A stretch of DNA of 64,000 nucleotides from Planctomycetaceae bacterium (GTDB lineage: Bacteria; Planctomycetota; Planctomycetia; Pirellulales; Pirellulaceae): contig JAAEMV010000078.1 of NCBI GenBank assembly GCA_024225195.1, positions 1 through 64,000 on the forward strand. The letters are read 5' to 3'. Made by a program: the position numbers and the translations under genes. The notes beneath the pieces were generated by a model. That model saw only the letters and a program-made list of their open reading frames with translations. It ran no database searches and was not told where the DNA came from. Shown here piece after piece: positions 1 to 10,966 of the stretch. Positions within the stretch are counted from its first letter, which is position 1; the number at the start of each line of letters is the position of its first letter.

Positions 1-1104
1 GAGGAGCAGGTCGAGCTTTACGAGGATGCTCTCAATTGCCTTGTTTTCCACGATGTCCTTTGTGGTGCGAGTACTCTCGGAAATATTTTTATTGATCTCA
101 TTGAAGTCTGTCCTCAGTTTCTCGTCCGTGAGGGCATTTTTTGTTAGTGTATTCGGTTCGGCCTTCAAACTCTTAACAGTCCGACCTGCATTGTCAATAA
201 ACTCAATAACTTTGTCCTTAATATCCCCATTCCATTCGTTTGGAATTTCTTTGTAAACCTCTAGTGTATTCCCTGCTATATCTGAGGTATCCCGAATACT
301 TTTCGACGTCTCTTTGATACTCTCGTCGATGCTGTTGAGTGTGCCGCGAAAAGTTGTTTGTGCTTCTCCGTTGGCTCCCAGTAGATTATCAAAGTTCGCA
401 ATTGCGTCTGCGAAATTGGGTTGATTTTCCTGCCGCTGAAACATGCCCGTGATTGAGTCTGAGGTAGTCTGGATTTTCTTAATTGTCGTAAAAAGGTTGT
501 TTGACTCATCGTCGGGAGCTCCAATTATCTCGGTGATTTTCCCGGCAGCTTGGTCAATTTTATTTGCTAGTTCGCTGAGATTTAATTTCTTTTCAGTGTC
601 ATCCTGTTCAGTGTCATTTCCTACTAGATTTCCAAGACCTTCGATTAACTTTGCTCCTTTTTCTCCGAGCACTGCTTCGATCGGATTATTTTTTTTGATG
701 ATAATTTCGGACTTAATTGAGCTTCCTTCGTTTGGATCTTCAATAGATTCAATGTTGATCACGACGTCACCAAGAATAGATTCGGATCCAATTACTGCCA
801 TTTCTTTGGAAGTATCAATCGTTCGCTTCTGTCCGTTGTCATCGGATTCCTGAATGCTCATCCATACGGTAACGCCCTCTCCATTGGGCGAAGGAGCTAC
901 CTTAGTAACGCGCCCGATCGGCAACCCAAATTTCTTAATGGGAGTGCCACTGGAGATGCCCGCTGCATTCTTTGTCTCTCCCGAGATTTGGTAGGAACTG
1001 CCAAAGAAGGGTTTGCCGCTAATGGTGAGGATCAAAATCCCTAAAATCAGCATCGAGATAACGACAAGAATGCCGACTCGAAATTTTAAGATTCTTTCAT
1101 CCAT
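1..1104 (-). CDS. MlaD/MCE-domain lipid transport substrate-binding protein (3' end truncated by window edge)
   Basis: Minus-strand reading from ATG at 1104: MDERILKFRVGILVVISMLILGILILTISGKPFFGSSYQISGETKNAAGISSGTPIKKFGLPIGRV; N-terminal TM helix plus MCE-like domain, immediately downstream of MlaF- and MlaE-like genes. Open to the window start and absent from the ORF track. Confidence 0.85.
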   Translation of the reverse strand, partial: MDERILKFRVGILVVISMLILGILILTISGKPFFGSSYQISGETKNAAGISSGTPIKKFGLPIGRVTKVAPSPNGEGVTVWMSIQESDDNGQKRTIDTSKEMAVIGSESILGDVVINIESIEDPNEGSSIKSEIIIKKNNPIEAVLGEKGAKLIEGLGNLVGNDTEQDDTEKKLNLSELANKIDQAAGKITEIIGAPDDESNNLFTTIKKIQTTSDSITGMFQRQENQPNFADAIANFDNLLGANGEAQTTFRGTLNSIDESIKETSKSIRDTSDIAGNTLEVYKEIPNEWNGDIKDKVIEFIDNAGRTVKSLKAEPNTLTKNALTDEKLRTDFNEINKNISESTRTTKDIVENKAIESILVKLDLLL

Positions 1105-1170
1105 AATGTTCACCTTCGAAAGTCGAAGTTTTCAATTTCAGTTGTCGTATAAATCAGTTGACAAAAAAGT

Positions 1171-2004
1171 TTATTGGTCGTGCCCATTGGCGCGCATCTC
1201 CATCAATCGCTCACCTGCTTCGCCATTGACGAATTGTTGTACCCGGCGGTCGCGACATGACTCAAGCTCTTTTACCGAACCGTCGAAAATGACCTGGTTT
1301 TCACCCGGGTCGAGTCGTTGCCGTGGAATCAGCATCACGACCCGATCTGCTACCTTGCGAGCAGTGTGCATATCGTGAGTGACGACGATACTGGTCACGG
1401 GGTTTCGAGATCGCGTTCGCAGTATTAGTTCATTGATGACATCGCTCATGATCGGATCGAGCCCGGTCGTTGGCTCGTCGTACATAATTAATTCAGGATT
1501 CATGATGAGCGCTCGTGCGAGTCCCACTCGTTTTCTCATGCCCCCGGACAGTTCTGCCGGTTTTTTGAAAACGACAGAATCGGGCAAGCCAACTTCGGAC
1601 AATCGGGACAATACCATTTCCCGTATTTGATTATCTGAGAACCTCCCGTGTTGCCTCAATGGAAAGGCAACATTTTGTCCGATGGTCATGCTGTCAAACA
1701 GAGCGGCATTCTGGAAGATGAACCCGTACCGCAGACGCATGCGACTGAGCTGTCTTTCTGTAAGTTGATTGATGTTTTCACCATCAAATTCGATTGTGCC
1801 AACCGTGGGTTTGACTAGGCCGATGATCGACTTCATTAGCACAGTTTTGCCGCAGCCACTTTCACCCAGCAAGGCGAGTGTTTGTCCGGGAGGAATCCTC
1901 AGTGTGATATCTTTTAGAACTTCTTGACTGCCAAAAGTAACGGAGAGTTTTTCGACATCGACAATTGATTCTTGTTCTTGATCGAGTAGTTGTTCAATCA
2001 TCAT
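1171..2004 (-). CDS. ABC transporter ATP-binding protein, MlaF-like
   Basis: Walker A GESGCGKT, signature LSGGMRKRVGLARAL, Walker B ELIMYDEPTTGLDP; likely start MMIEQLL at 2004, coupled to the preceding permease gene. Confidence 0.93.
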   Translation of the reverse strand: MMIEQLLDQEQESIVDVEKLSVTFGSQEVLKDITLRIPPGQTLALLGESGCGKTVLMKSIIGLVKPTVGTIEFDGENINQLTERQLSRMRLRYGFIFQNAALFDSMTIGQNVAFPLRQHGRFSDNQIREMVLSRLSEVGLPDSVVFKKPAELSGGMRKRVGLARALIMNPELIMYDEPTTGLDPIMSDVINELILRTRSRNPVTSIVVTHDMHTARKVADRVVMLIPRQRLDPGENQVIFDGSVKELESCRDRRVQQFVNGEAGERLMEMRANGHDQ

Positions 2005-2005
2005 T

Positions 2006-2872
2006 TTAGTAAGTCCCTCCCGGGTACCACGACTCGTATAGGGCCTTGAGTGATAGCCCAAGGCTTAAGTCGAGAATCAAAATAACGATGAACGCAAACA
2101 CGAACGATGAAGTTGCTGCTTTGCCGACTCCTTCGGCTCCGGGTTTACAGTTAAATCCCTGATAACAACTAATTAAAGAGATAGCGGATCCAAAAAATAG
2201 ACTTTTTAAGATCCCTGTGAATAAATCGAAGTTGTTGACAAATTTAGCGCTGTTCGTCCAGTAATAATGCTGATCGATATTCAGCCAAATGTTACTGTAA
2301 AAATAGCCGCCAGCGACACCCATGAAATCAGCCATGATTGTGAGTGTGGGGATGAATAGGAGGCACGCAAGAAATCGGGGTACGACTAGGTAGTGAATTG
2401 GATCTGCTCCCATCGCTGAGAGGGCGTCGATTTGCTCTGTGACGCGCATGGTTCCAAGTTCGGCCGCCATGGCACTGCCAACGCGGCCTGCCAACATGGT
2501 CGCGGCAAGTACCGGGCCGAGCTCGCGTACGAGGGTCAAGTTGATGACGCCTCCGAGTTGATTCGTTAAACCGTAATGGCCAAGCTGCGAACTGCTTTGT
2601 AAGGCCAGGACGACGCCAATGAATGTGCCAGTAAGAGCAACGACGGGTAAACTGGAAACGCCAACTTGATAAAAATTGGGCCAGAGGGTTTCGCCTTTGG
2701 GGAAGCGACTAAACATCCAGCGAAATGTGCTGAGAATAAAAAGACAAAAGTCGCCCAGAGCGATACAGCTCGAGATTACCAACTCGCCCCAGTCCGATAC
2801 CCATTCCGTAAACCAACCCGTGATCCGAGCGGCTAGTCGAGGTTTCGAATTATTGGGGGCAACGATCGACAT
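2006..2872 (-). CDS. MlaE-type ABC transporter permease
   Basis: MlaE-family permease sequence (VALTGTFIGVVLALQSSSQL...LVRELGPVLAATMLAGRVGSAMAAELGTMRVTEQIDAL); start MSIVAPNN at 2872. Confidence 0.92.
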   Translation of the reverse strand: MSIVAPNNSKPRLAARITGWFTEWVSDWGELVISSCIALGDFCLFILSTFRWMFSRFPKGETLWPNFYQVGVSSLPVVALTGTFIGVVLALQSSSQLGHYGLTNQLGGVINLTLVRELGPVLAATMLAGRVGSAMAAELGTMRVTEQIDALSAMGADPIHYLVVPRFLACLLFIPTLTIMADFMGVAGGYFYSNIWLNIDQHYYWTNSAKFVNNFDLFTGILKSLFFGSAISLISCYQGFNCKPGAEGVGKAATSSFVFAFIVILILDLSLGLSLKALYESWYPGGTY

Positions 2873-3310
2873 GAAATTAGTGCACAATCTGCGCGCACGC
2901 CTGTACTGTGGTGCCCCCCACGGATACATATCTCTGTCATCGACGAAACATTGGTACAGCTTGAGTAACTTTGAGGATTAGGAAAGATTTTCTGGCCTCT
3001 GGTCGAAAGATGGAACGATTTTCCACGCTCGATTTTTCTGCGATGGTTAAACCCAGTAATCCCAGCAATTTTCATCTGAATCCGCGGATGCTATCGGTCG
3101 GTCATTCCAGCGAGTGCTAGCGGTTATTCAAACGGGGGTGAGCAAGTTCGCAAAGCGGTGGTTAGGCGGTCGATCGAACTCAAAAGGAAAAAGATCGCGA
3201 AATGAGATCAGGATCGGAGGCGGGGTTTTGACTCAAAAGCGACTCAGGCGACCTAGGCCGTTGCCTGTGAGGAGCGGCTCCGAGATACGAAATAGGAGCG
3301 AATGCCAATA

Positions 3311-3340
3311 AAAAAAGCCGGCTAAAAAGCCGGCTTTTCA
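3311..3340 (-). terminator. Rho-independent terminator of the cold-shock gene
   Basis: AGCCGGC-TAAAAA-GCCGGCT hairpin; on the minus strand it is followed by a T-run. Confidence 0.8.
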
Positions 3341-3364
3341 TGAAAACATTCAATGAATGTAGTC

Positions 3365-3565
3365 TTAATCGACAGGTGTCACGTTTTCAGCGCGTGGACC
3401 TTTTGGACCCATACCTTCGGTGTAAGTTACCGATTGTCCTTCGCGAAGATCGTCGAATCCGACGCCTTCAACGTTTGATGAATGGAAAAACATGTCCTGG
3501 CTTGTCCCAGTGTCAATGAATCCAAAACCTTTGTCAGTCAAACGCTTAATTGTACCTTCAGCCAT
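3365..3565 (-). CDS. Cold-shock domain protein (CspA family)
   Basis: MAEGTIKRLTDKGFGFIDTGTSQDMFFHSSNVEGVGFDDLREGQSVTY: RNP-1-like KGFGFI and RNP-2-like FFHSS. Confidence 0.95.
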   Translation of the reverse strand: MAEGTIKRLTDKGFGFIDTGTSQDMFFHSSNVEGVGFDDLREGQSVTYTEGMGPKGPRAENVTPVD

Positions 3566-3987
3566 TACTCAAAATCCTAAAAAGAAATCTAACAGTGCCT
3601 GCCAGAATCTACATCTACTTAAGGCCGCACTGCCAGTTAAGATACCTATTCTTACCGGCATCGCAACCGCGAAACCTTAAAAGTCAACAGATTTCCACGA
3701 TCGTTGTGTTTTTTTCCGTTGGTTTCGAAGCAAACCGGAACCCTTTCGTGATCGGAGCAACCGTTTAACGAGGCTTCGTGCGGGGGAAGGAAAGGGGGTT
3801 TTTGAATTTTAACCCGTGAAATAGCGAGTTGAATCGAGTTTTAGCTTTTTGAATGGATGGCATTCACGGTGAGGACCTAGGTCGAGGCGGCGGCAATTGA
3901 TTCAGGTAAATATTATTTAGTATTTGCTTCGAGCGGTGGTATAAACAGGGCGAATCTGAATCTTGTTGTCTTGTTGGAGAACTCAAA

Positions 3988-5769
3988 ATGGCTCAAACCA
4001 CTGGTCGAAAGACTTTCAAACTGCCTATTAGTCCCCGCTGGATGATCATGGGGGTGGTTGCCATTTCACTGTTGATGCCAGTAAATCAGTGTTTTGGGCA
4101 GGAAAAGAAAGCAGAAACGTGGATGGGCGTATTAAAAGCTGGTCCCCAGAAACTGCGGCTTCAGCTGAGGTTGAAGCCTGAAAAAGACGGCTCTTACAGT
4201 GGAGCAATGGTCAGCCTCGATCAAGTGGCGACTCCGATCCCATTCGATAAGGTTAAGCGAACCGCAAAACAGTTGACGTTTGAAATTAAGAAGCTGGGAG
4301 TTTCTTTTGCAGGTGATATGAATGCAGATCAAACCGCCGTGACTGGAGTGTTTACTCAGGGCTTAAAATTCAACATCGAGTTTAAACTTATTGACGATTG
4401 GAAACCATCGAAACACGTTGCGACTTGGGTGGGCAAGATGGAAGCGGGGCCGAAGCAGTTTGATTTTCAGTTTCGTGTGTTCGTGGATTTTCAAGGAAAG
4501 AAGTCCATTCAGCTGGATAGCCTCACCGAGGGGGTTAATGGATTAGAAGGCGGTTTTGAGCAAAAAGGGGATCAAATTACGCTGACCATCCCGGCGACGG
4601 CAGCCAGGGTCGTGGGGAAACTTGAGGCAGACGGAAAAGTGATTGACGGAACCTGGATCCAATCGGGTGCAAAAATTCCGTTGGTGCTAAAACGAATTCC
4701 CCTTGAGCAAACGAAATCGCCTGAGTTGAAGCGTCCGCAAACGCCGAAGCCTCCTTTTGATTACGAATCCGAAGATTTCAAAGTACAAGCGAGTTCGATT
4801 GATGCTAAATATTCAAACGAAGTTGTGCTTGCCGGGACGGTCACGATGCCGATCGGAAAAGGCCCTTTTCCAGCAGTTATTTTGACGAGTGGATCAGGCC
4901 CGCAGGATCGTGATGAGACGATCTTTGAGCATCGGCCATTTTTAGTCATTGCTGATTATTTAACCAAAAAAGGATTCGCCGTCGTGCGATACGATGACCG
5001 GGGTATCGGAGAATCCGAGGGAATTTTCGTTGAAGCGACCACTGCAGATCTGGCAGATGATTTAGAGGTTGTTTTTGAGTGGGCCAAGCAGAACTCCAAG
5101 ATAGATTCCAAGAAAATTGTTCTTGCTGGTCATAGTGAAGGAGGGATTATTGGGCCAATCGTTGCGAGTCGCAATGCGGATGTTGCGGGGGTCATTCTTT
5201 TGGCGGGAACTGGCGTGACTGGGCGTAAGATTGTTCTCAATCAGACTAGAAGGATTGCAGCGGTAGCAGGCCTGCCCGAGAAAATTCTAGATCTACAGGA
5301 TGAGTTGTTACGGCTAGTTGTTGCCAGATCAAAAGACGGACTTCCTATGGACGAAGATTTTGTCGACTCGCTGAATGACGTTTTTGCTGATTTAAGCGAA
5401 GATGAAAAGTTAAAATACGGTCTTAACGATGTTGCGACGAAAACAATACTGATGTTCAAATCGAAGTGGATGGAATATTTTTTAGAATTTGATCCGGCGA
5501 CCACGCTCAGCAAAACGCATTGTTCGGTTCTTTCTCTGATCGGTGAGAATGATCTTCAGGTCGATCCTAAACTGAACATGCCTGCCATTAAAGCTGCGAT
5601 GGAAAAGGCGGGGAATCAGGACTTCACTCAGGTTTTATTACCGAAGTTAAATCATCTTTTTCAAAATTGTGAGACGGGTTCGCCTAGCAATTACGTGATC
5701 ATCGAGCAGACGCTCGACGACACGGTGTTGAGTGAAATGAGTCGTTGGCTGGAAGCGCGGTTTAAGTAG
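3988..5769 (+). CDS. Secreted alpha/beta hydrolase with duplicated N-terminal beta domains
   Basis: Signal-peptide-like N-terminus; VILTSGSGPQDRDE and nucleophile elbow GHSEGG; C-terminal LPKLNHLF His motif. Confidence 0.85.
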   Translation: MAQTTGRKTFKLPISPRWMIMGVVAISLLMPVNQCFGQEKKAETWMGVLKAGPQKLRLQLRLKPEKDGSYSGAMVSLDQVATPIPFDKVKRTAKQLTFEIKKLGVSFAGDMNADQTAVTGVFTQGLKFNIEFKLIDDWKPSKHVATWVGKMEAGPKQFDFQFRVFVDFQGKKSIQLDSLTEGVNGLEGGFEQKGDQITLTIPATAARVVGKLEADGKVIDGTWIQSGAKIPLVLKRIPLEQTKSPELKRPQTPKPPFDYESEDFKVQASSIDAKYSNEVVLAGTVTMPIGKGPFPAVILTSGSGPQDRDETIFEHRPFLVIADYLTKKGFAVVRYDDRGIGESEGIFVEATTADLADDLEVVFEWAKQNSKIDSKKIVLAGHSEGGIIGPIVASRNADVAGVILLAGTGVTGRKIVLNQTRRIAAVAGLPEKILDLQDELLRLVVARSKDGLPMDEDFVDSLNDVFADLSEDEKLKYGLNDVATKTILMFKSKWMEYFLEFDPATTLSKTHCSVLSLIGENDLQVDPKLNMPAIKAAMEKAGNQDFTQVLLPKLNHLFQNCETGSPSNYVIIEQTLDDTVLSEMSRWLEARFK

Positions 5770-5809
5770 CAGGTGGGTAAGCGGTCTGAATTCATCGTGG
5801 GAAACAAAA

Positions 5810-5838
5810 CAAGCCCCGCTGTTTCCAGACGGGGCTTG
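5810..5838 (-). terminator. Terminator between convergent hydrolase and clpC
   Basis: CAAGCCCCG ... CGGGGCTTG hairpin; minus-strand side is followed by TTTTGTTTC. Confidence 0.7.
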
Positions 5839-5865
5839 TATTAGTTATCAAATTTAAACTTCGGC

Positions 5866-8466
5866 TTAGTCTTCACTCGTGCCGGAATTTTCCGGTGAAT
5901 CGTCACCGGAATCGTCGTCTGCGACCCCGACACCGACGGCTTCTTCCTGGGGAGGTTCTTCCGGAGGTGGAACAAATTCGCTATCGAATTTGAGCCCTGT
6001 GATCTTGCCTTTGTCGTTCTTGACACCGTCGACAATGATTCGGTTCTTACCTTGGAAGTTACCTTTCAGCAATTCTTCCGAAAGCGTGTCTTCGACGTAG
6101 TTCTCCAAGGCGCGTCGCAATGGGCGTGCACCATACTCCAAGTCGGTTCCCTTTTTGATCAGGAAGTCTTTGGCGTCGTTGGAGAGTGTGAGTTCAAATC
6201 CACGCTCTGAAAGTCGCTCTCTAATTTTCGCCAGCTCGAAGTCAATGACCAACTTGAGGTCTTTCTTTTCAAGGTGTCGGAAAATGATCGGCGTTTCGGA
6301 AAGACGATTGAGAAATTCCGGTCGGAAAGCTTTATTGATTTCATCGTAAACGCGAGCCTTCATGCCCTCGAACGATTGATCTTCGCCGGCACCAGGAAGT
6401 CCAAAATGTGATTCATTCTTAATCGCGTGAGCACCAACATTGGTGGTCATGATTAAAATTACATTTCGAAAATCGATGTTGCGGCCAAAACTGTCGGTCA
6501 GGCGTCCCTCTTCCATGACTTGAAGGAGCATGTTGAAAATATCAGGATGCGCCTTTTCGATTTCGTCTAAAAGCACGACTGAGTACGGACGTCGGCGAAT
6601 CTTCTCGGTTAATTGGCCACCTTCTTCATAGCCAACGTATCCCGGAGGGGCTCCGATCAAACGACTCAGGTTGTGTTTTTCCATGTATTCAGACATGTCG
6701 ATTGCAACCAAAGCGTCTTCGTCACCGAACATGAATTCAGCCAGTGCCTTGGAAAGTAATGTTTTACCAACACCGGTTGGGCCGGCAAACATAAAGCAAC
6801 CAATTGGGCGTCGTGGATCTTTAAGACCACTTCGGCTTCGTCGAACAGCTTTCGAAATCGCGACTACCGCAGCGTCCTGGCTGACGACCTTCTTGTGAAG
6901 TTCGTCTTCCATTTTCATCAGCCGCATCGAGTCTTCGGTTGAGAGGCGTGTCAGTGGAACGCCAGTCATCTTGGAAATGACTTCTGCGATGACTTCTTCG
7001 TCGACTACGCCATCAGTTTCCTGAGACTTTTCGCGCCATTCACGCTTGATTTGTTCCTTCTTTTTACGAAGTTTATCGGCCTGATCTCTCAGGTTTGCTG
7101 CTTTCTCAAAATCTTGATTGGCAACCGCGTCCTCTTTCTCTTTGTTGAGACGCTCGATGTCTTCGTCGATTTCTTTAAGATCTGGTGGACGGCTCATGGT
7201 TCGTAATCGGACACGGGCACCTGCTTCGTCGATCACGTCAATTGCTTTATCCGGGAGGCATCTCCCTGTGATGTACCGACTGGATAGGTCAACCGCAGAG
7301 GCAACAGCATCATCGGTGATTTGCACTCGATGGTGTTCTTCGTACCTCTTGCGAAGTCCTTTCAAGATTTCGATTGTTTCTTCATTGGACGTAGGTTCGA
7401 CAATGATCTCTTGGAATCGACGAGCCAGTGCATTGTCTTTTTCAATGTACTTACGGTACTCATCAAGCGTCGTTGCTCCAATGCATTGAATTTCGCCACG
7501 TGCGAGAGCGGGCTTGAGCACGTTGGCAGCATCAATTGCTCCTTCCGCACCGCCGGCACCGACGAGCGTATGTAATTCGTCGATGAACAAAATGGTGTTT
7601 TTCGCACGGCGAACTTCGTTCATTACCGCTTTGATGCGTTCTTCGAACTGTCCACGGTATTTAGTACCAGCAACCATCATTGCGAGGTCGAGAACAACGA
7701 TCCGCTTGTCGGCTAGGATTTCAGGTACTTCCCCGGAAACCACTAGCTGAGCGAACCCCTCAACGATCGCAGTTTTTCCAACTCCGGCTTCACCGAGAAG
7801 GACTGGATTGTTTTTGGTTCGTCGGCACAAAACCTGAATGGCTCGCTCGATCTCTTCGGAGCGACCAATAACGGGATCCAATTTGCCTTGTTTGGCTAAC
7901 TCGGTAAGGTCTCGTCCGAAACTATCGAGAGCGGGCGTTTTCGACTTTCCACCCTGCTTACGTTCGCTGCCTTCGCTACCGCCTGAGCTCTCGCGACCTC
8001 CTCGCTCGGAACCCTCGCCTCCTTCAAGGCCGTTTCCGAGGAGATTGAGGACTTCTTCACGAACTTCTTCTAGTTTTAGTCCAAGGTTCATCAGCACCTG
8101 GGCGGCAACCCCTTCTTGTTCTCGAAGGAGGCCTAATAAAATGTGCTCGGTACCTACGAAGTTATGGTTGAGGTTGCGAGCCTCTTCCATTGAGTATTCG
8201 ATGACCTTTTTGGCTCGCGGGGTTTGTGGAAGTTTCCCCATCGTGATCATTTCTGGACCACTCTGGACTAGCTTCTCCACCTCCAAGCGAATTTTTCGGA
8301 GGTCAACATCAAGATTTTTCAAGACATTGGCGGCAACGCCCGTGCCTTCTTTAACCAAGCCGAGCAGCATGTGCTCGGTGCCAATATATTCGTGATTGAA
8401 ACGCTGAGCCTCTTGATTGGCCAGTTGCATGACCTTTCTTGCTCGATCAGTAAAGCGTTCGTACAT
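5866..8466 (-). CDS. clpC: ATP-dependent Clp protease ATP-binding subunit ClpC
   Basis: Two Clp_N repeats, two AAA modules ([16 protein letters not shown]), UVR-like segment between them ([20 protein letters not shown]). Confidence 0.97.
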   Translation of the reverse strand: MYERFTDRARKVMQLANQEAQRFNHEYIGTEHMLLGLVKEGTGVAANVLKNLDVDLRKIRLEVEKLVQSGPEMITMGKLPQTPRAKKVIEYSMEEARNLNHNFVGTEHILLGLLREQEGVAAQVLMNLGLKLEEVREEVLNLLGNGLEGGEGSERGGRESSGGSEGSERKQGGKSKTPALDSFGRDLTELAKQGKLDPVIGRSEEIERAIQVLCRRTKNNPVLLGEAGVGKTAIVEGFAQLVVSGEVPEILADKRIVVLDLAMMVAGTKYRGQFEERIKAVMNEVRRAKNTILFIDELHTLVGAGGAEGAIDAANVLKPALARGEIQCIGATTLDEYRKYIEKDNALARRFQEIIVEPTSNEETIEILKGLRKRYEEHHRVQITDDAVASAVDLSSRYITGRCLPDKAIDVIDEAGARVRLRTMSRPPDLKEIDEDIERLNKEKEDAVANQDFEKAANLRDQADKLRKKKEQIKREWREKSQETDGVVDEEVIAEVISKMTGVPLTRLSTEDSMRLMKMEDELHKKVVSQDAAVVAISKAVRRSRSGLKDPRRPIGCFMFAGPTGVGKTLLSKALAEFMFGDEDALVAIDMSEYMEKHNLSRLIGAPPGYVGYEEGGQLTEKIRRRPYSVVLLDEIEKAHPDIFNMLLQVMEEGRLTDSFGRNIDFRNVILIMTTNVGAHAIKNESHFGLPGAGEDQSFEGMKARVYDEINKAFRPEFLNRLSETPIIFRHLEKKDLKLVIDFELAKIRERLSERGFELTLSNDAKDFLIKKGTDLEYGARPLRRALENYVEDTLSEELLKGNFQGKNRIIVDGVKNDKGKITGLKFDSEFVPPPEEPPQEEAVGVGVADDDSGDDSPENSGTSED

Positions 8467-8579
8467 GTTCTTTTCCTCGTCCTAACCTATCGATTATTCA
8501 GGTTTCAAAATCTGAAAGTCGTTTTTATTAGTTGCTGGTTTTCTTTGTTGTTCGATTATACGTGATTATCGGCTTTGTA

Positions 8580-9197
8580 TTAAGCGGCGTCAGACCACTC
8601 ATTGTTATTGTTTGACTCTAACGTTGAAGAATGTTCGAGTTTTTCCTCGTCTTGCGTTGAAATAATCTCTCGAATTAATTCTTCCTCTCGTTTGCATTCA
8701 AAGTTCCACTCTACCGCTTCGTCGAAACGCTTGATCTCTTTTAGTTGTTGAAGCGATTGATCTAACTTCCGTGAGTGCCGAAATAGTGTGGCCAGTAATA
8801 GCCGAGCTTCGATGTCTCGTGGGTGTTGATCAATTTGACGATTCAATAAAGTTTGAGCTTCTCCCCAATGCCCCTTTAAGTATTCGTGTTGTGCTTGAAT
8901 AAACAAGGTGTCGGGTCGCTCGGTGACAGCAACCTTGTCGGTCACAGGAACTGCCACCAAGTCAGTTAGACGGTTATACGAAACTAAAGCCGTTGCGGCC
9001 CAAATTAAACAAATCACTGGCCAGGCGATTAGCGGGAACGCTTCGCCTAATGACCACTTCCATAAGAAACTGGAAATCAACGCAATGTTCAACAGGATTG
9101 AGAAACCAATTGCTGCAAACAGTGAAGACCAATGGCCTTTACACCAAAGACCCGGTAATCCGGGCCAGCTGCACAGCAATAATGGACCCCAACGCAT
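8580..9197 (-). CDS. Membrane protein with C-terminal TPR-like region
   Basis: TM helices then AQHEYLKGHWGEAQTLLNRQIDQHPRDIEARLLLATLFRHSRKLDQSLQQL; start chosen at MRWGPLL, uncertain. Confidence 0.65.
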   Translation of the reverse strand: MRWGPLLLCSWPGLPGLWCKGHWSSLFAAIGFSILLNIALISSFLWKWSLGEAFPLIAWPVICLIWAATALVSYNRLTDLVAVPVTDKVAVTERPDTLFIQAQHEYLKGHWGEAQTLLNRQIDQHPRDIEARLLLATLFRHSRKLDQSLQQLKEIKRFDEAVEWNFECKREEELIREIISTQDEEKLEHSSTLESNNNNEWSDAA

Positions 9198-9598
9198 GGG
9201 TGATCTCCAAGTTCCAATTAAAAATACCACCGGAAAACAGCGGTGCGGCAATAAAATTTGCCAGTCGAGGTTCCCCGTAACAAATAAGTATCAATCTGGA
9301 CGCAAAATAGGTCAATCTCAATCAAAAAACAGGTTTCGGGGGATTCTAAGGGGGACTATCAATGACCGTTTGCGTATGATCTATACGTAAATTCTCGGTA
9401 TTTGGTTTAGTTTTGAACTAGCGCTCACTTGTTTTTGATTCCTCTGAAACCGCTATCAAATTAAGAAGAGTCAACTTAGGGTGACTGGTTCGAACTAAAA
9501 AAACTTCATTTCAAGTCTAAATTTTTCCCAATCACGTTACTGCTCACTGACAAAACGAACTTTCGAGGTGTCAAACTGGCAGATTTTTTTCAAAAAAA

Positions 9599-10696
9599 AT
9601 GAACGATAAACATTCCGAATTTTCATTATTTCGCATCTTGGACGCGGCCTTTAACCGGACAACTGAAGGATTGCGTGTTGTCGAGGATTATGCCCGGCTC
9701 GCGATTGATGACGGGTTTTTATCGGCGGAGTTGAAACGTCTTCGACATGATTTGACGGAAGCCGGCAAGGGGATTGATCGTTCCCAAAGAATGCATGCGA
9801 GAGATACCCTTGGCGATGTCGGTACTGAAATCGAGTTGCCAAGTGAATATGAAAGAACGGCCGTTGATGAGATCGGCGTTCAATCAAGTGTTGGTTCCAG
9901 CGAAGAACCGGTTCAAGGTGTTGCCGGAACGATCAAAGCAAATTTTTCGAGGGCGCAACAAGGTCTTCGAACCATTGAAGAGTTTTCGAAGTTAATCGAC
10001 ATCGACGTTGCAAAAAAAATAGAACAAATTCGGTATCGTTGTTATTCGCTTGAGAAGGCATTCAACGCAACGCTATCTGGGCGTCGTGAACTCGTCGACG
10101 CCAGTCTCTACGCTTTAATTAATTCTCAAGGCGAATGGGAGTCCCGAGTCAAAGCAATGGTGGCGGCGGGAGTCGATCTCGTTCAATTACGTGATAAGGA
10201 TCGCACTGACCGAGAGCTTGTCTCGATTGGAAGAAAGATCGCTGAATTGACTCGTAATAGCAATACGGCGTTTATCATGAACGATCGCGCGGATTTGGCG
10301 ATTGCTGCCGGGGCGGACGGAGTGCATTTAGGACAGGATGATCTAACCGTGGGAGAAGCCAGACGAATTGTTGGCCCCTCAAAACTGATCGGTGTTTCAA
10401 CTCATTCGCTCACGCAAGCGCGAGAGGCGGTGTCAGAAGGTGCTGATTATATTGGCGTTGGGCCAGTCTTTCCCTCGACTACAAAACACTTTGAAAAACA
10501 TGTGGGGCTTACGCTGGTAAGAGAGGTTTCTGCGGAGATTAAGCTGCCGATGTTTGCAATTGGTGGAATCACTCTTGGCAACCTTTCGAAAGTCATTGAA
10601 GCGGGGGCGTGTGGGGTTGCCGTCAGTGGCGCAATGAATGGGCTGGGCGAGCTCGAGCGCGTAGTGCGAGAATTCAAACGTTGTCTCGCGGACTAG
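9599..10696 (+). CDS. thiE: ThiD2-ThiE fusion: thiamine phosphate synthase with N-terminal ThiD2-like domain
   Basis: C-terminal TIM-barrel motifs LVQLRDKDRTDRELV, IMNDRADLAIAAGADGVHLGQDDL, GVGPVFPSTTK, FAIGGIT; N-terminal RILDAAFNRTTEGLRVVEDYARL is ThiD2-like. Confidence 0.93.
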   Translation: MNDKHSEFSLFRILDAAFNRTTEGLRVVEDYARLAIDDGFLSAELKRLRHDLTEAGKGIDRSQRMHARDTLGDVGTEIELPSEYERTAVDEIGVQSSVGSSEEPVQGVAGTIKANFSRAQQGLRTIEEFSKLIDIDVAKKIEQIRYRCYSLEKAFNATLSGRRELVDASLYALINSQGEWESRVKAMVAAGVDLVQLRDKDRTDRELVSIGRKIAELTRNSNTAFIMNDRADLAIAAGADGVHLGQDDLTVGEARRIVGPSKLIGVSTHSLTQAREAVSEGADYIGVGPVFPSTTKHFEKHVGLTLVREVSAEIKLPMFAIGGITLGNLSKVIEAGACGVAVSGAMNGLGELERVVREFKRCLAD

Positions 10697-10966
10697 GTCA
10701 ATTTTTTAATTAGTTTGGTCGCGGAGAGCCCACCGCTGCGTCTTGTGGGGCAATTCCTTGCTCCTTTCTTATGAGTATATTGCGGGTCGCGAGGGGAGAA
10801 TTTTAATTTTTGCATCCTATCTGCATTGACCTGACGTTTTATCTCGGCTGTCATCGGCTATGATTGCAAAACGATGGAAGGGTTGGTTTTGGTCTGGCAA
10901 AGCAGGCTGCCGGGTCGTCCGCATTTTTGTTTAAATGGTCTTTAAGCCGTTTGTGGCCGGAGAAAC

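Noticed and set aside
5879-8565. Many plus-strand ORFs antisense to clpC
   Set aside because: Ser/Arg/Pro-rich shadow ORFs of a strongly conserved minus-strand gene.
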